Shown: positions 33,801 through 47,100 of the stretch, piece by piece
Layout of the letters: each line of letters starts with the position of its first letter
How positions within the stretch are numbered: position 1 is the first letter of the stretch
Assembly (NCBI GenBank): GCA_905221605.1
Contig: CAJNDS010002813.1
Span: 43,501 to 107,500, forward strand
DNA: 64,000 nucleotides
Reading direction: 5' to 3'
Origin: Symbiodinium natans
Lineage: Eukaryota; Sar; Dinophyceae; Suessiales; Symbiodiniaceae
The notes under the pieces: generated by a model
The model's database searches: none
Seen by the model: only the letters and a program-made list of their open reading frames with translations
What the model was told of the DNA's origin: nothing
Translations under genes and position numbers: made by a program

Positions 33801-34724
33801 CATCGCGTGACTAATGCCTTGTGCAGGTCTTCCTGAACATCCGGAGGAGAAGTGTGGTGGGCCTTTCGCTGGACTACCAGTGCCTTTGCAGCTCTGGTAA
33901 GGGTGCTCCGCCCAATCATGCTGTGCAAGCCGGGAAGCCTGTCAGCTGCTCAGGATTCTGAATGCAGCCTCTCAGTTGCAAGGCTTTGTTCATTTTGTTC
34001 CGGGCTGCGTCCCGCACTCCTTGCCGTTGACATGGTTCTAGGTCCTCTAGGTTCATGAACCTCGCATTCATGATCTCGCAAGCATTTCTTTCTGAACGCG
34101 TTGGCTGAGTTTGGCTTTACTTGCTACTTCCTCTTCAACGCATTGCTGTTTTGGTCACCGGGCATTCGCGGGGCCTACCGGCAGAGCCACCATGGCCAGG
34201 AGGGCGGTGTAACACCTAAATGATGACTTGAGCCTTAAGTATCTCAAGTGTGCAGCACGTGGCCTGTAGAAGGGAAGTCACAGGGTTGATCTCGAAGATG
34301 CTTGGGCTGCCCATTGTCGGGACTCCCTGAACAACGGCGTGCAGGACAGCGCCGTGCGACTGAACGATGTGGTCTTTGCCGGCCATGCTCTCCTGGTCAC
34401 ACTTGTTACGCTGGCACAGATAGGCCGGTATTAAGTCACACGGTGTCAGCTGCGTCCTTCTACTGGTAGTTGGAGTTCGAACTTGAGTCACGGCCACGTT
34501 CATCGATGCTGTTTCCAACTTGTTCCAAAGGGCGCTCCGCTGCACTCTCCTCCGCAGCTCTGTCTTGCTCAAACGTGGTGCATTGCAAACTGACCGGTGA
34601 AGGCCGAGACCTGAGATGTGTGACCGGGGCCTAGACGTGGGGCTTAGGTGAGGTTCGGAGGCGCAGAGCGCAGAGCGTTCCCTGTGCCTTACACTTTGCC
34701 TCGCAGGCCAGTGATTCCGGAGAA
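30805..34724. other. Gene-poor stretch with few possible exons
   Basis: No recognised domain. One acidic frame at 32817-33005 (GDGSEESQESSEDDK) might be an exon. A short (TG)n lies at 33317-33334. Long minus-strand frames at 30720-31747 are not protein-like. Confidence 0.35.
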
Positions 34725-36003
34725 ATGGTCCTCGCCAGACTGGGCAACTTTTTCCAAGCCCTGTCCAAGTCTGCGCTGCTGCACCTCTTTGCCGTCCTCC
34801 TGAGCCTGCACCCAGCCGCAGCTTCCCCTACCCAAAGCCAGCAAGTCACAAGGCCACGTACGGCTCCGAACTCAGTGGCGGCAGTGCCCTTGCCAATTCA
34901 CCTGGGTGCCGCTGCTGGGAGTCCGGGCGTCTACGTGCCCGTTCAGCTCGTTGGTGGTCTCCAAGGGACACACAGCTCTGCGGCCGGTAACCTGTGGACC
35001 TGGGCCGGCCACTTAAGCACTTAAGCTGGCTGCATCTTTGTGAAATGTCGCGAGTTCTTGACAGCCTCTTGATATGTGACATGTCAGTTCTGCAAGGTCG
35101 TTGCGGCCACAGGGGCGGCTTGGCATGGAGTGAGGCAGAGCCACGAGCCGCGCCAGCCACGCCCGGTCAGGCGCAGCCAGGTGGTGGCGAATTTGAATGT
35201 CGGCACTCACACTCAAGAGGATGGCTGGCAAACGGCCAGCGAGGACGAGGAGGAGCACGCGGCCAACCGTGAGTCCTGGCAGGCTCCAAATCCTGCGCAT
35301 GCGCATCCCGCGCAAGCCCACTTCCAGCCCAACCTCTTTCAGGGCTTCTCCCACACGCTCCCCGACAGCATCCCGGAAGCAATGCAGGTGATGCAGCACT
35401 TTCAGCAGCCCTCCCATCTGCCACAGATGCTGCAGATGCCACAAGTTCCTCAGATGATGCCGATGGTCATGGTTCCCATGCCCATGTCCACAGAGTCCCG
35501 AGAGACAGCTTTGCAGCAACCTTGTGGGAGTCCCCAGCGCGAGAGCAGAGGAGCAGCATCCGCAGGGCCAGTCTCTCCCGGACCTCTGGATCGTCACGTT
35601 TCCTCCGCGCCGTCTGAGGCATCGGACTGGGCCTCTGCAGAACAGGCGTCCCTGGCATCGAGCTCCAGCTCCGCCCCGCGAGCTCACCATGCGAGCGCTC
35701 GCTGGACGAATCGGGACTGCGACTGGGCGATTCGGCAACTGTCGTCGAACCCAAGCCGGGAGCTCCTGCAAGAAATTCTCTTGGATGCCTGGGCTCTGGC
35801 AAGCAGCAAGAGTGGTACTCGTGTTGTCCAGGCTGCCATGGACGTGGCAGAGGCTCCTGACAAGCAGCTTCTTACGAACGTCTTCAAGGGCCGAGTCTGG
35901 TATGCCTTGAAATCGCCCCATGCCAACCATGTCTTGCAGAAGATCATTGCGCTCATGCCGCCGGAGAAGATGCACTTTGTCTTCGAAGAGCTTGGGCAAA
36001 TGT
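34725..36003 (+). CDS. Pumilio-family RNA-binding protein, N-terminal part
   Basis: The exon from about 35076 gives a disordered Gln/Met/Pro/Ser-rich N-terminus (LPQMLQMPQVPQMMPMVMV) and then two Pumilio-like repeats. These are DAWALASSKSGTRVVQAAMD and VWYALKSPHANHVLQKII, ending at about FVFEELG (36000). A frame at 34725-34980 (MVLARLGNFFQALSKSALL) may be the first exon. PUF proteins bind 3'UTR motifs through one residue set per repeat; with only two repeats here the specificity cannot be read. The remaining repeats are expected downstream, and two are found at 40.35-41.24 kb, beyond a complete ion-channel gene. Confidence 0.6.
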
Positions 36004-37284
36004 TTGGAAGAGCATGTCAGCGTATCGGCTGGTTTTGGGCAGGAGGGCCACAGGCATTAGCTGCCCTCGTGTCCAGGGTTCTTTTCTTCTCCAAAACCTC
36101 CAAAGCCCTCAGCCCAGGAACTTGCGGGACGCGTCGATGAAGCTGCCCGGTGCCTTGGCTCGGCCTGCGGGCTTGATACGGCTTGATACGGCCCCCTTAT
36201 GCTCGTGTCAGGCTTGGGGATGTTCAACTTGGGGATCGAGCAACAGTGAATGGAAACGTCGGCCCACAAGTAGGATTGCTTCACAAGTTTCCGAATGCCT
36301 TCCTGATTTTTGGTTACACTGCGTGTTCGGAGCCCTCTCTTGAATTTTCGCAGCTCTTCATCTTGCCAGGGGCGTTTTGAGAACTGCTCTGTACACTATT
36401 GTTGCACTTGTGGGGCAAGTGGCACTTCCGAAAGCGGTCAGCGCTCAATTTACTTGTTGGTGTGCGTCTTCTGCGCATATTTGGAGGGCGTGTTTTTCTA
36501 TCCTTTCTTCGTTTGGTCTTGGTTCAAAAGACGCTTCCACCTTCCACCCGCTGTATGTTCTTCGCTGCCAGGTTGACAAGGTTAGCCTCCTGACTTGCTG
36601 TCTTGTGGCATGCGACACCGTTGCTTAAAGACTTGCTGTCGACTTCTTTGGGTTCGTTTGCAAGCTGACGGGGCATTCAAGGCACTCGTGAGCCCAAGAT
36701 GGCCCGAGAAGAGAAGACTCTGTGAACATGCTTGGCTTTTGTGAGCCTTTGAACAGAAAGGGGTACCCGCAGGGGTTGGGGTAGAGTCGGGTAGAGGGGC
36801 AGATGCGGGTTGCAAGATGGCATCGTCGCAGTCCCCTTGAAAGAGAGCGCTGAGAGTTTCAGAGGCACCCTTTCGGATGCCGTGTTCTGGAGAGATTGCT
36901 CGAACACTGCGGCACTGCGCAAAGCGACGTCTTCCTCGACGAGATCTTGCCTCCTGGCATTTTTTTTCAGACTTTTGCTTGGAGAAAGGCGGCAGCTGCA
37001 GGTGAACGTTGCTCGTGTTCTCCTGTAGTGCTAGGCGTTGCACAGCACAGCAATCAAATGGTAATGGTGCTGGCCTTGTGAGAGCCATAGAAGCCGCAGT
37101 ATGGTGTGTGGAATTGTGATGGTCAACTTGTCTCAGCTGGTCTCCGAGGCACTCTTGCTGTTCTCGAATCCCGTGTGTCACGTCTGTCACGTATGGCTCA
37201 AAACAGGTCCCGACCAGGTCTGCAGAGCGCACACTTTTTTAGAGCACTTTTGGGCCGCGGTCTCTCAGAGACCAAAGGCCCGGT
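36004..37284. other. Inferred intron or intergenic sequence
   Basis: No third Pumilio repeat and no other domain visible between the first Pumilio part and the ion channel. Confidence 0.4.
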
Positions 37285-39989
37285 ATGATGTGTGCCAACG
37301 GCTCGCAGGACGCAAAGAGGTCTGATGTAGATGACTGGTCGCACGAGTTCCGAGTGCTACATTCCGAGCTCCATTCCTTCCTGGAGCAGCAATTCGCCAG
37401 GCAACACGAGCTCCTGCGAGATGTGCATGAGCGTGTGAAGATCGTGCAGCATGCCTGCCACCACGGCAACCATGGCAATCATGCAACGATCTTCCCCATG
37501 ACGAGTCGCAAAACCAGCATTCGCACATCAGTGATCCGTGAGGACTCAGTCTATCACGACGAACTCCATCAGGAGTCAGATCACGACTCCATTCAGATTT
37601 TTGGCCTCGGAGAGGAGGAAGTCGACGAGGAGGGACACGAGATCTCCAGGCAGTCTCAGAACGAGGATCATGGCTACGAGGGAAGGCCAAGAAGGCAGAA
37701 GCTCAAACGGCGCGACAGCGCGCGCCACTCCTTCGTGCGGCGCACGCTCGAGGCGCACAAGGAGAAGGCCGACAAGGAAGCCTCGAAGTTGAAGTACTTG
37801 CGGTCGAGGAGTACCATTAACTTCCCGGCGGAGCGTAGCTGGCTAGCCTCGCAGATCGAGACCCTGGTAGCCTCGAAGTTCTTTACCAACGCCATCATGT
37901 GTCTAATCTTGATGAACGTGATCTTACTGGGTATCGAAGTTGATGTCTCAACCATCCTCGGTCAGAACGACGTTCCCAAATGGTTTGGGACGGTGAACTC
38001 CTTCATCGTCATGATCTTCGTCCTGGAGGTCTGCTTGAAGTGTGTGGCTGTGGGCTTTGTAGAGTACTGGTGCGGTCACGAGGCTTGCTGGAATGCTTTT
38101 GACGCGTTGATCATTACCGTGTCTGTGTTCGAGACGGTCATTGATATTTGGGCACAGTCTATGTCTGCGGACGTCGCGAACTCCAGTCATCTGCGGGTGG
38201 TCCGCACGATTCCTGCTTGCATTTTAAGATGTGTGTTTCTTTCCCTGTTGCTTCCCCAATCCTGTACACTGACTTACCCTGGATACTGAGTAGCAACCGC
38301 AGATGCCAGCCCTTCAAAGAGGCGCGAAGTGTGGTGCACGGTGAGGTGTAGTGTAGTGATATCGTGTGCGCATGTGGCCGCATGCGTCGAAACTTAGGAT
38401 TCGCCTGGCCCGGGCTTTGCGTGGGGTTCGCGTGGTGCGCCTCTTCCGCTACGTCAGCGCTTTGCGGACCCTGGCCCTATGCATTGTGAGCACCATCGGA
38501 TCTCTGATTTGGACCTTGGTGCTCCTGGTCTTGTTGTTCTACACATTCGGTGTCATTCTGACACAGTTGGTGTCGGACCATTGCAGAGATCAAATCGTTG
38601 TGCAGACTGGGGACATCAATGCGGTGCCCCAATGTCCGGATGATCTTCATAGGTACTGGGCAAGTGTCCCTGAGAGCATGCTGACGCTCGCCTTGGAGTT
38701 AGATGAGTTAGCTCAATATTGTCGTTGAATATGTGCACACACACACACAGGTTGCCTTTTGGTTACTTTGAAGGTCCTCAACATCACTCAACACAGTTGA
38801 TTGTCAGACAGTCTCAAGGACGCTCTTCCTTGCCATCTCCGGGGGCATGAGCTGGGAAGATGCCATAACTCCACTGCGAAGCGCTTCGGAATTGGCATGC
38901 GCTTGCATGATCCTGTACATCGTGATTGCAGTCTTCGCAGTATTGAACGCCTCTTGCTCAGTTGTTGAAACATCGTTTAGGAGAATTCTCTACTTGCAGG
39001 TGGGTCCTCATGTTGCGCCGAGCTCGCAAAGCTTTGTTCCAGTTGTGTTGGAGTGGGTGTGCGGTCCCCCACTCTTGCCAGCTCGAAGCGCGCATTCCTT
39101 GAACTGTTTTTGTCTCACTCGTGGTGGAAGCGGGGGTCCTCAAGTTACTGCGACAGGGTCGCCTTCCCATCCTTAGCGTGGATTGTTGCTGTTCTTCTGG
39201 GCTTTGTTGCTTGCCATTCTTTTGCTTTAGGGCCAAGGTCGTGTGAGAGCCTGTTTTCTGCCGATGTGAGTTTACGTAGGTTTTCTAGTTGTCCTCCGCT
39301 GGTGTGCTTTGCGTTTTTTTTTTGGGGTATTGCACCACAATCAAAAGTCTCGCCCGCAGGTGGGAGTTTTTTTCCTGCCACCAGCTGTTTCGGTAGCCAT
39401 GCTAGATGGCTGCCCTCTTTGAGGGCCTTAGTGGTCCATTTGGGGGCTGCCGGCACCCGAACAAAGTTAGTTGGTTAGCCCGCAGGTCGTAACGGGTGTC
39501 TTCTGCACCACAGCGATCGAGTCTGCGAACGCGGACAAGGACATAGCCGCCATCAAGCAGCTGCACAAGCACACCACCCACGTCCAGGCGTTGCGAAAGA
39601 TCTTTCAAGAGATCGACTCGGACCAGTGCCACGTGGTCAGCATCGAAGATCTGAGGGATGCCATCTCCAAGAAGAAGCTCTCCAGCTTCCTTGAGTCCAT
39701 GGGCATCTCCACGGAGGATGTCTGGACCCTCTTCATGATCATGGATGAAGACCAGAGGGGTCTGGTCGGCTTGGAGGAGTTTGTGTCTGGGTGCATGCAG
39801 GGAAAGGGCCCGGCCAAGAACCTCCAGCTGGTGAAGATGAGCTATGAGAACAAGGTCACCCGGCAGGCCATCAAGAAGATCAGCGTTCAGCTTTCGGACT
39901 TGAGCAGGTTCCTGGCAAGCTCTCGCCAAGGAGCTCAGCCACTGCCTGCCACCCCACAAGATACTCTTAGTACGGTGGTCCCGCTGTAA
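37285..39989 (+). CDS. Single-domain voltage-gated cation channel with C-terminal EF hands
   Basis: Exons 37285-38207, 38398-38682, 38819-38948 and 39486-39989 give 613 residues. The N-terminal 170 residues are cytosolic (coiled coil, acidic and Arg-rich). Membrane segments follow: FFTNAIMCLILMNVILLGIE (S1), VNSFIVMIFVLEVCLKCVAV (S2), FDALIITVSVFETVIDI (S3). An S4 is rebuilt across intron 1, VVRTI|RLARALRGVRVVRLFRY, with Arg about every third residue. Then come S5 (IWTLVLLVLLFYTFGVILTQ), a pore region with ISGGMSWEDAI, and S6. Two EF hands follow (DSDQCHVVSIEDL, DEDQRGLVGLEEF), suggesting Ca2+ feedback. Intron starts are GA, GA and GC; acceptors are AG|G. It is a complete one-domain (tetramer-forming) channel; Na+ versus Ca2+ selectivity cannot be decided by eye. 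It lies between the two Pumilio parts. Confidence 0.85.
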
Positions 39990-40351
39990 ATACGTAGTAT
40001 GTCAATTTTAGTCACTTGTGCTTGCAATCCGCCAGACCACGCATTGCACGCATGGCACATCTCCAAGAGATATGCTGGTGCATGTGGCAGAATCAAGGTG
40101 AGTTGAGCTGCCCGATAGGAATCGGATCCGACTTCCAGCTTCGGAAAAGCCCGATGCTGATCCATTCTTTAGTTTTGTTGCTACGCGACTGGTGCAATCG
40201 ACGCAATCGGGGCAGACATACTTGATGATATTGCATTGGGACCGGGCTGGCATACCACGCACATCCGAGGCAGGATGTTCCTGATCTGAGCAGGATTCTT
40301 GGCGGCATTTTTGGCACATTGGCAGTTGGCAGATGACTTCTAGCTTGCTGT

Positions 40352-41244
40352 GCAGGCACCCTTTTGGCAACTATGTGATCCAGCATTCCTTCGAACATGG
40401 CTCTCCTTCAACACGGAGGCAGCGCATTCAGCAAGACCCCAATTCATGAGTTCCAGCCCCCGGTTAAGGCCCAATCTCCGCAGATCTTTCGTCAGGTGGC
40501 CTAGAGAGATTCTAAACGACGGTCCCTTTTGGCAGTACACTAAACTTATCGTTGTCGGCAGGAAAGAGCATGAACGCGAATCAAGTTCGAAGTTCTCAGG
40601 GTTTTCGAGTACCGGCCGGTTTGATGAACATGCGACTCTGACACTGGACATTTTCCCAAAGCCCCCACGTGATTTTCTGGGCCTCCGAAGGTCCCTTGAG
40701 TTTGGATCGCAACGCAACCCCCCCCCCCATGACCAGGAAGCTCAGCGCAGCCTTGGTTCCGGAGGCCAAGCGCCTGGCACGGCACAAGGCAGCAATGCAA
40801 TTGGGCCGAAACCCTATACCGCCTATACCCTAAACCCAAAACCGAATCCTTGCCTGCCGCTGTGCGAGTGCTTGAGAGCCGAAACCCAAACATCTCAGAC
40901 ATGATGGACTAAGCCTGACTGAGTTTGTGTTCAGTAGGTGGCCAGCCACGTGATTGAGTGTGCTCTCGTGCACGCCTCACCTGAGGTGGGGGCAACATCT
41001 CAAGATTCCATTCATTTTTCATTTTTGCTTGCGAGCTGGATGCAGTCTGTTTTCTGCAGGATCGTCAGGCGTTGAAGGAGGCTTTGGCAGAGAGTTCAGA
41101 GGCTTTGCAGAGCCTTTCTGCTCCTTGGACGCGTTTGCGCGTGTCAGACTGTGCGTGGCCGGGCGCAGCAAAGCGGCTCAAAATGGCCCGCCCGAGGCCA
41201 GCAACTACGGCAGCTTCGTGGTGAAAGAGATGAAGAGGCGTTAA
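40352..41244 (+). CDS. Pumilio-family RNA-binding protein, further repeats
   Basis: After the acceptor gcag, a frame reads RHPFGNYVIQHSFEHGSPS, the typical core of a central PUF repeat. Near 41060-41243, frames read DRQALKEALAESSEALQSL and, after an inferred short intron, ASNYGSFVVKEMKR, the core of a later repeat. These are the repeats lacking from the part at 35-36 kb, so they likely belong to the same gene, separated by the ion channel. Exon borders are approximate and some repeats (for example the third) were not found. An independent, partly decayed PUF gene is the alternative. Confidence 0.5.
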
Positions 41245-42589
41245 AGAAAACGTTGCGAAGACGCATCGGCTGCGCTTGAGACCCCGGAGTGACGTGAGAA
41301 GGCGTGGGTGGCGCCTCTGTACCGCCCACCCGATGCAGTAATTAAGGCAGCTTCCATGGCTGCCCTCCAGGTCTGGAGGATACAGATACAAGGCAGTGCT
41401 GCAATGCAGCGCGATATGATGATCCGTGTTTTGCGAGCTTTCCTTTCAGTGATCGACAAGGGTAGACGCGGGTCGGCTGTAGCAACGCATAGAAACTGAA
41501 GCTCTGGCAAAACACGGAAGATGAACGGCCATGTCCACAATGGCTGTTCCAGCTTCGACTGACGGCCTCGACATTTGACTTGATTTTCAGAGGCCAAGCC
41601 ACCTCTCACAAAAGGCACTCAATGCTTCAACTCCTTACTTCATTGGATTGCATTGGACTTGGCTTATGAAGCTGCAAGGCTAGCCTCGACGACTCGACAT
41701 GCTAAGCAGGTGGCTTAAAATGATGAGACCAACGATAGCCGCACGAGCCTCATGCCCTGAATGGGATCACGGACAGCTGGGGACCGTGCAAGAACGGCCG
41801 CTCCTGGTGGTCACAGTACGTTTGACTAAGCAGATCTTAGCTTCTCGCGCCTTGGGCTGGGCAGTGCTGAGCAAGTGCTTGCATTTGACCGCCCTTCCTC
41901 GAAGCCGAGGCGTGAGCACCGCGTCGTAGCAGACTATTTCTCGTGGGTGTTTTTGTCTTGTGCTCTGGCGACGGCCATTCCCAGCTTGTTGTTTCGTGTG
42001 AGGCAGAGAAAAAAAGGGGTGTCAGAAGCTCTCAGAGAGCAGCTGTCAGAGAGCCAAAGAGCAACAAAAAACACTCTTGGAAAACGAAGGCAGCCCGGCA
42101 GGGCCCGCTTGGGGCCACTGCTCTCGGACCCGTACCGGACCATCCGGTGGGCCCGCAATCCTCCCAAAGCATGTTGCGCGAGGCAGACAGTTCGATGTTG
42201 CGGCAGACATCGCGTTCGCCGCACTTCTCGCACTTCTGCGTTTCTCGTGTTCCTCGTGTACAGTTGCGCATAACAAGCATGCCCCTCCTGCATCCTCGGA
42301 CCTTCGGGGAGACACGGCTCAAAATTGACCTGTACAGTTCCCCCCCTCCTCGCCTCCTTGCCATCGACTGCTGTGGAGCTTTAGTGAAGCTTTAGTGGTG
42401 AACTCCGGGATGCATATTCCAAGAGACCCTTGACCATGGGCCCAGCTGGCAAAGAGCTCGGAGGGTTGCTGCCGGAGCCTAGAAACCCGACCTGCGACAA
42501 ATCCTCGCAAGCGAAAGAGCGCGGGGCGCTGCATCAGCATGTCTCGGTGAGTTTGCTCACAGGGGTGATGGGGGTGCTTTCTTGGAGGC
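41245..42589. other. No confident gene; likely 5' part or introns of the cystinosin-like gene
   Basis: Only short frames. A first PQ-loop motif, expected for a full cystinosin, was not found here. Confidence 0.3.
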
Positions 42590-43714
42590 ATCTACTACGA
42601 CTACCCTCCCCTGGCGGGCAGTGATCGCCTGCTGCGATTCGCGGTGCTTGCCGCGCTGGGCCTTGTAGGTGCCGACCTGGCACAGCTGGCGCATGCATGT
42701 CAATGTGAAGACTTCTTGTGACAGGTGCCATCCGGGTGCCATCAGGGTGCCATCAGGGTGTCATGGTTGCTCGTCTTGATGTCAGGTCTCTTCATGGTGG
42801 GGGCTGCTCTCTACATCGGCGCGTATGAAGAGCCACAGCCCCTGTCATCGCGGGACACTCGGGAAGACACCACGTGAGAGCCCTACTTGGCCCAGGTGTT
42901 GCCTGAGCTGGTTGACGTTCCTAACCATCACAGCAGAGGCTATGGGTCCCAGTTTGCGTCTACTCGGCAGTCGAAGCCGCATCTGAGGTGAAGGTGGCCA
43001 TCTCCGTGGTGAAGCTTGTCTGCAACTACGGGCTGCCAATAGGAATTCCTTGTGCTTGCCCAGCAAGCTCTCCGGTGTCGCTGTCGAGGAAATACTGCCC
43101 ACAAGTGTGGATGAACTACAAGAGAAAGAGCACCGCAGCTGGCTGGCATCGGGACGAGAAGTTCTGCTTCGACGTAGTATAGCTGCAACCCGAAGAGCCG
43201 GCATCATGCTCAGGCCGGGTGGACCATCTACAACGTACTACTCGACTTCACGGGAGGCGGCTTTCTGCACTGGGTTCGACCTTCTCCTCGCTTTGCCCCT
43301 CGGAAGGTCTGCTGAGCGTCGCACAGTGCCGTCCCTACTTGAATTTCGCTGTTGGCAGCTGAATTGTGGGTTCACCATGGTTCACCATGGTTCACCATGG
43401 TTCACCGACTCTTTCAGAGGCTGCTCCTTGACGCTTCGCTGAGCAACGACTGGAGCAAGGTCTCCGGCGACCCTGCCAAGCTGATGCTCCTTGGCATTGC
43501 GCTGGCATTGGGCAGGAGACTAGTGGCCCCTTGCGGCCTTCTTGTTGTGCCTTTCGATGCAGACCTCTGGCGCCTAGGTTGGGGAATGTGTCGGTGCGGA
43601 GCCAAGCCGCTAAAGAGGTGCACAGAATCAAGTTGCAGCGCAGCGAGCATGGCCGTCGAGGTTTTCTTCGACATCATCTTCATTGTTCAGTATCTCGCCT
43701 GCAAATTAGCATAA
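42590..43714 (+). CDS. Cystinosin-like PQ-loop transporter
   Basis: The C-terminal half is clear. KYCPQVWMNYKRKST (second PQ loop) is joined by a GC-AG intron (43135-43213) to AGWTIYNVLLDFTGGGFL. A second GC-AG intron (43267-43419) leads to LLLDASLSNDWSKVSGDPAK, and a final exon gives EVFFDIIFIVQYLACKLA and a stop (43712-43714). This order matches the end of cystinosin (QAYMN..KST.GWSIGNVLLDFTGG...GDPTKFGLG...FDVVFFIQ). Upstream membrane segments LLRFAVLAALGLVGADLAQL (about 42630) and SWLLVLMSGLFMVGAALYIG (about 42755) fit earlier helices. The family exports cystine from lysosomes with protons. The 5' end is not resolved. Confidence 0.7.
43369..43406 (+). repeat. 10-bp tandem repeat TTCACCATGG
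   Basis: Almost four copies inside the inferred intron 43267-43419 of the cystinosin-like gene. Confidence 0.9.
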
Positions 43715-44120
43715 GTGCAAGCAACACAAACAACCATCAGTTGCCATCAAGTTACTTTTGAGGCACTTCTGCCTGTACAGGGATGCCCGGGCCTGAGCCG
43801 TACCTTTGATGGCCGTGCCGTCTCCCAGCAGAGCCAGCGAGGCTTCCCGCGGCAGGGCCTTGTGCGACACGCACAGCTCGAGCTCTGAAGCGCTCTAGCG
43901 ATGCTGAAACCGCCTCTCTACCCTTCTCTGCCTTTTGTGCATGGAGGATGCGTTTAAGCAGGCATGCTCGCCAACAGAGTTGGGAGCGTGCCTTGAAAAT
44001 CGCTTCGCGTGCTTCTGCTGAGATGGAAAAGGGCGCCTTCGAGGGGCTTTGGCTTAGCCTGGCCCTGCCGAATTTGTCTTGACTTGAAGTTGCAATACTG
44101 CTGAGGGAGGACATGGTGGG

Positions 44121-47100
44121 CACCTCTACATGCTGGCCTTCCCAGCTGCTTGCGACCCAGAAAACTGACATGCGCTTCTGACCAGACCAATGTCAACAGC
44201 GAGTACTCAGGTCAATGGCAGCAACATGGGATGAGGACTTGCAGAGCTTTACTTGCTGCTTCAGAAGTTCCAGAAGACAGTCTAGTGGCCTATTGGGGAA
44301 GCCTTCTGCCACTCGGGCAGGACGCGCTTCTGATCTTCGGTATGGCGCTGGGCAAGGAGTTTGCCCTCAAGGGTGCCTCAGCAAGCCTGGGGTTGAACGC
44401 TCAGGGACAGCTGCTTGGGGGGGGGGGCCAGGAGAGGCTTCAAACTCGTTGCCTCTCTTCTTCCAAGGCCGGGCGTCAACGTCCAACGTGTCGCCCGAGG
44501 CGGGCGGAACTTCGAGCGCGATGCCCAGCCATGGCTTTGTCTTCTGTGCTTCGCGAAGGCAGAGCCGGTTTGTGCGAGCTGTAAGACCCGAAAATCGAAC
44601 ATCGAAGCAAGTACCTTAAGTAGCTGGGCAGACTGACGCAAGGTACCTTTCAGGGGAGGACTCAGCTCCTTGCGACTGTGCCAGGCGAAGACCCCCTTTT
44701 TTCTCCAGTAGTTTTCGCCTGAAGGACCCCCACCTGGGATCCAAGCTTGGCGCTGCTCAGGTCAGGAACTCAGCTCCTTTCCATTTCTTTTTGGTGATGG
44801 GCTGCGGGGTGTGGCTTGTTGTGGTTTGATGTGGTATGCGGCTTGTGTCTGCAGCGTCGAGGTCCGCGGCGTGCAGTCGCAGGGAGTTATCGCGGTGGTG
44901 AAGCACTTTGCCATGAACGAGCAGGAACGTCAAATCATGCTTCTGAAAATGGGCCACATGGCCGCTGCTCACCCATGCTCACTCCACGTCACGAGTAGGA
45001 GACGAACAGAAACACAGAGTCGCCCTCATCTCATCTTGCTCCGTTAAACATGCATTGACCCCTCTTCCATCTTCTCCCTTTTTCCCATGAGGTCCAACGT
45101 TGACGAGAAGACGGCTTGGGAGCTGTATTTCCCACCTTTCCAGGTGCTTCCAGATCTGCCCTGGCTGCGTAGCTTGTGGGGGCAGGAGTGCCCTCAAACT
45201 CCCCTGACCTCCGCCTGGCGAGACCATACAGCATACAGCATACAGCGAGCCTTGGCCACCGGCTGCCATGCTTGCCAGGCGGCCGTCGATGCGGGAGCTG
45301 CTGCCTTCATGCAAGGACCTCAAGACAGGACGATTGATTTTCGCCGTGCGGTGTCGAGCGGCCACATTGCAGTGGCGACTGAACGCAAGCCCCAAGAGAC
45401 ACACATAGAAAGCTACTACTGGCCGTGTCTGCGGTGCAGCTGTACCGTAGTGGAAGCAGGCGCCGAGGTATCAAAGGCGACAAAGTCACCACAACGGGTT
45501 TGCCCCAAGATGCTGAGAATTTGCCGAAGGTGCTCCTACAACAAGGCCACGGTCTTGGGGCATTTTGGCATCTTGCGACCCGCGTGGCGTCGGAGCCGGA
45601 GCGAAAACCTGAGGTCGATGGAGTGTATGCCTGTTCGAATCGAGACTTGCTGCGGGTTGTGGGCTGGCCGTGGTTGAACTCTGAAGAGGATGTGCCTAAA
45701 ATATCCTAAAATGATCGTGCCGTTTTTTGCGATGTCATGTGGAGCGTGTGCCAGGCATTGAAGGAGCGGATGGGCTTCCGAGGCCTGTGCGTCTGAGGGG
45801 AGGGGGCAAGCTATTTACCTGGAGGTTAGGCTCAGCATCGTGCTGTGCAGCAAGCCTCAACCCAGACCAGGGTTGACTTGACGTTGACGTTCTTTTGCCG
45901 AGGCTTCGTCCAGTCAGATTGGTGGGCCGTCCGTGAGATGTCGCTCGAACGTGGGCTCGACCAGGCAGATTCGTACACTGAAGGCGAGAGAGACAAGTCC
46001 AGCGTGATTGCAGGAGATGCCAGGCTCGCAGGACCTGTACAGCCTTGAGGCAATGGCTGAAATCCGCAGTTCTTTAGCAGTGAAATGCAGTGAGCCATGG
46101 TGAGCTCTGGTGTTGTAGGCGCTGCGACGCCAGCCCCCGGAGCTTGTGGATGATGCCGTGCCTGCTTCCGAGCTTTCTTGGCTTGGGGGGCTGAAAGTTT
46201 TCACAAGAACTCGGAGAACTCCGCAGCTCCGTGCCTTTCTGGGTGCTTTTTGGAAAATTTCGAGCCCTTTGCTTCTGAGTCTACTGACCTTCGCATGTTG
46301 AGGCGCAGGATCCTTGCCGCCATGTACAGGCCGGACCTGACCCCGTCATGGTACGTAGCAATACCTGGCCCTGGGGCAACTGAGCCGAGGTTGGACTTGC
46401 CGAGAACGGCCAAATGCACACCGCTGAACTGCACGCAGTGGCGGCCTCAGCCTGTGCCTTTGCTCAGAAGAAGTGCAGAGATTTGGCGGCTACGTGAGGT
46501 ACCTGCAAGCCAATGTCACCTCTCCGACACATCGAGCTCTGTCCCGTGAGTTGGCCACGCAGTCAATTGCCCGAGCCTCAATTGGAGCGCCCGGAGGGTG
46601 TCTAACCAATCACTGAGTTCATGGCAGTCCAGCAAACTGGACCCATCGGCTTTACTGAGGTGCTCTTGCAAAATGTCTGGACCTCGAAATGCTGAAGTCG
46701 GTAGATGTGGTGTCATCGTGCTTGCTTGTCGAGACAAGATTTGGCTTCTTCTCCTGTCTGATGTGCCTGCATCGCCGAATCATCGGATCGGACGTTGACG
46801 GAAGACTCGCTGAGAAGTCCAGTGATATGCAGCTCGTGAGTGGAAGTTTTTCATCTGTACCCCTACCGTCATAACTCTGCACCTGCCATCGTAACATCGG
46901 CATGCGCTTCGCCACATTTGGGCCATAGCATTCAAGCTGATGCTAAGAACCACAGCGTCCTTCCGCTGTCCAACGCCGGCGCCCCGACATCCCATGAAAC
47001 GTGGGAACACGGTCATGGGGGGTTTAGGGTTTAGGGTTTAGGGTTTAGGGTTTAGGGTTTAGGGTTTAGGGTTTAGGGTGTCCAAGCTGTCCTGGTTCCT

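Noticed and set aside
35013-35999. 328-codon minus-strand open frame
   Set aside because: It is antisense to the Pumilio exon; composition lacks protein patterning, whereas the + frame has clear repeats.
43752-44171. 139-codon minus-strand frame with Ala/Arg-rich helix
   Set aside because: It overlaps the GH3 exon at 44121-44144 on the other strand and shows no family match.
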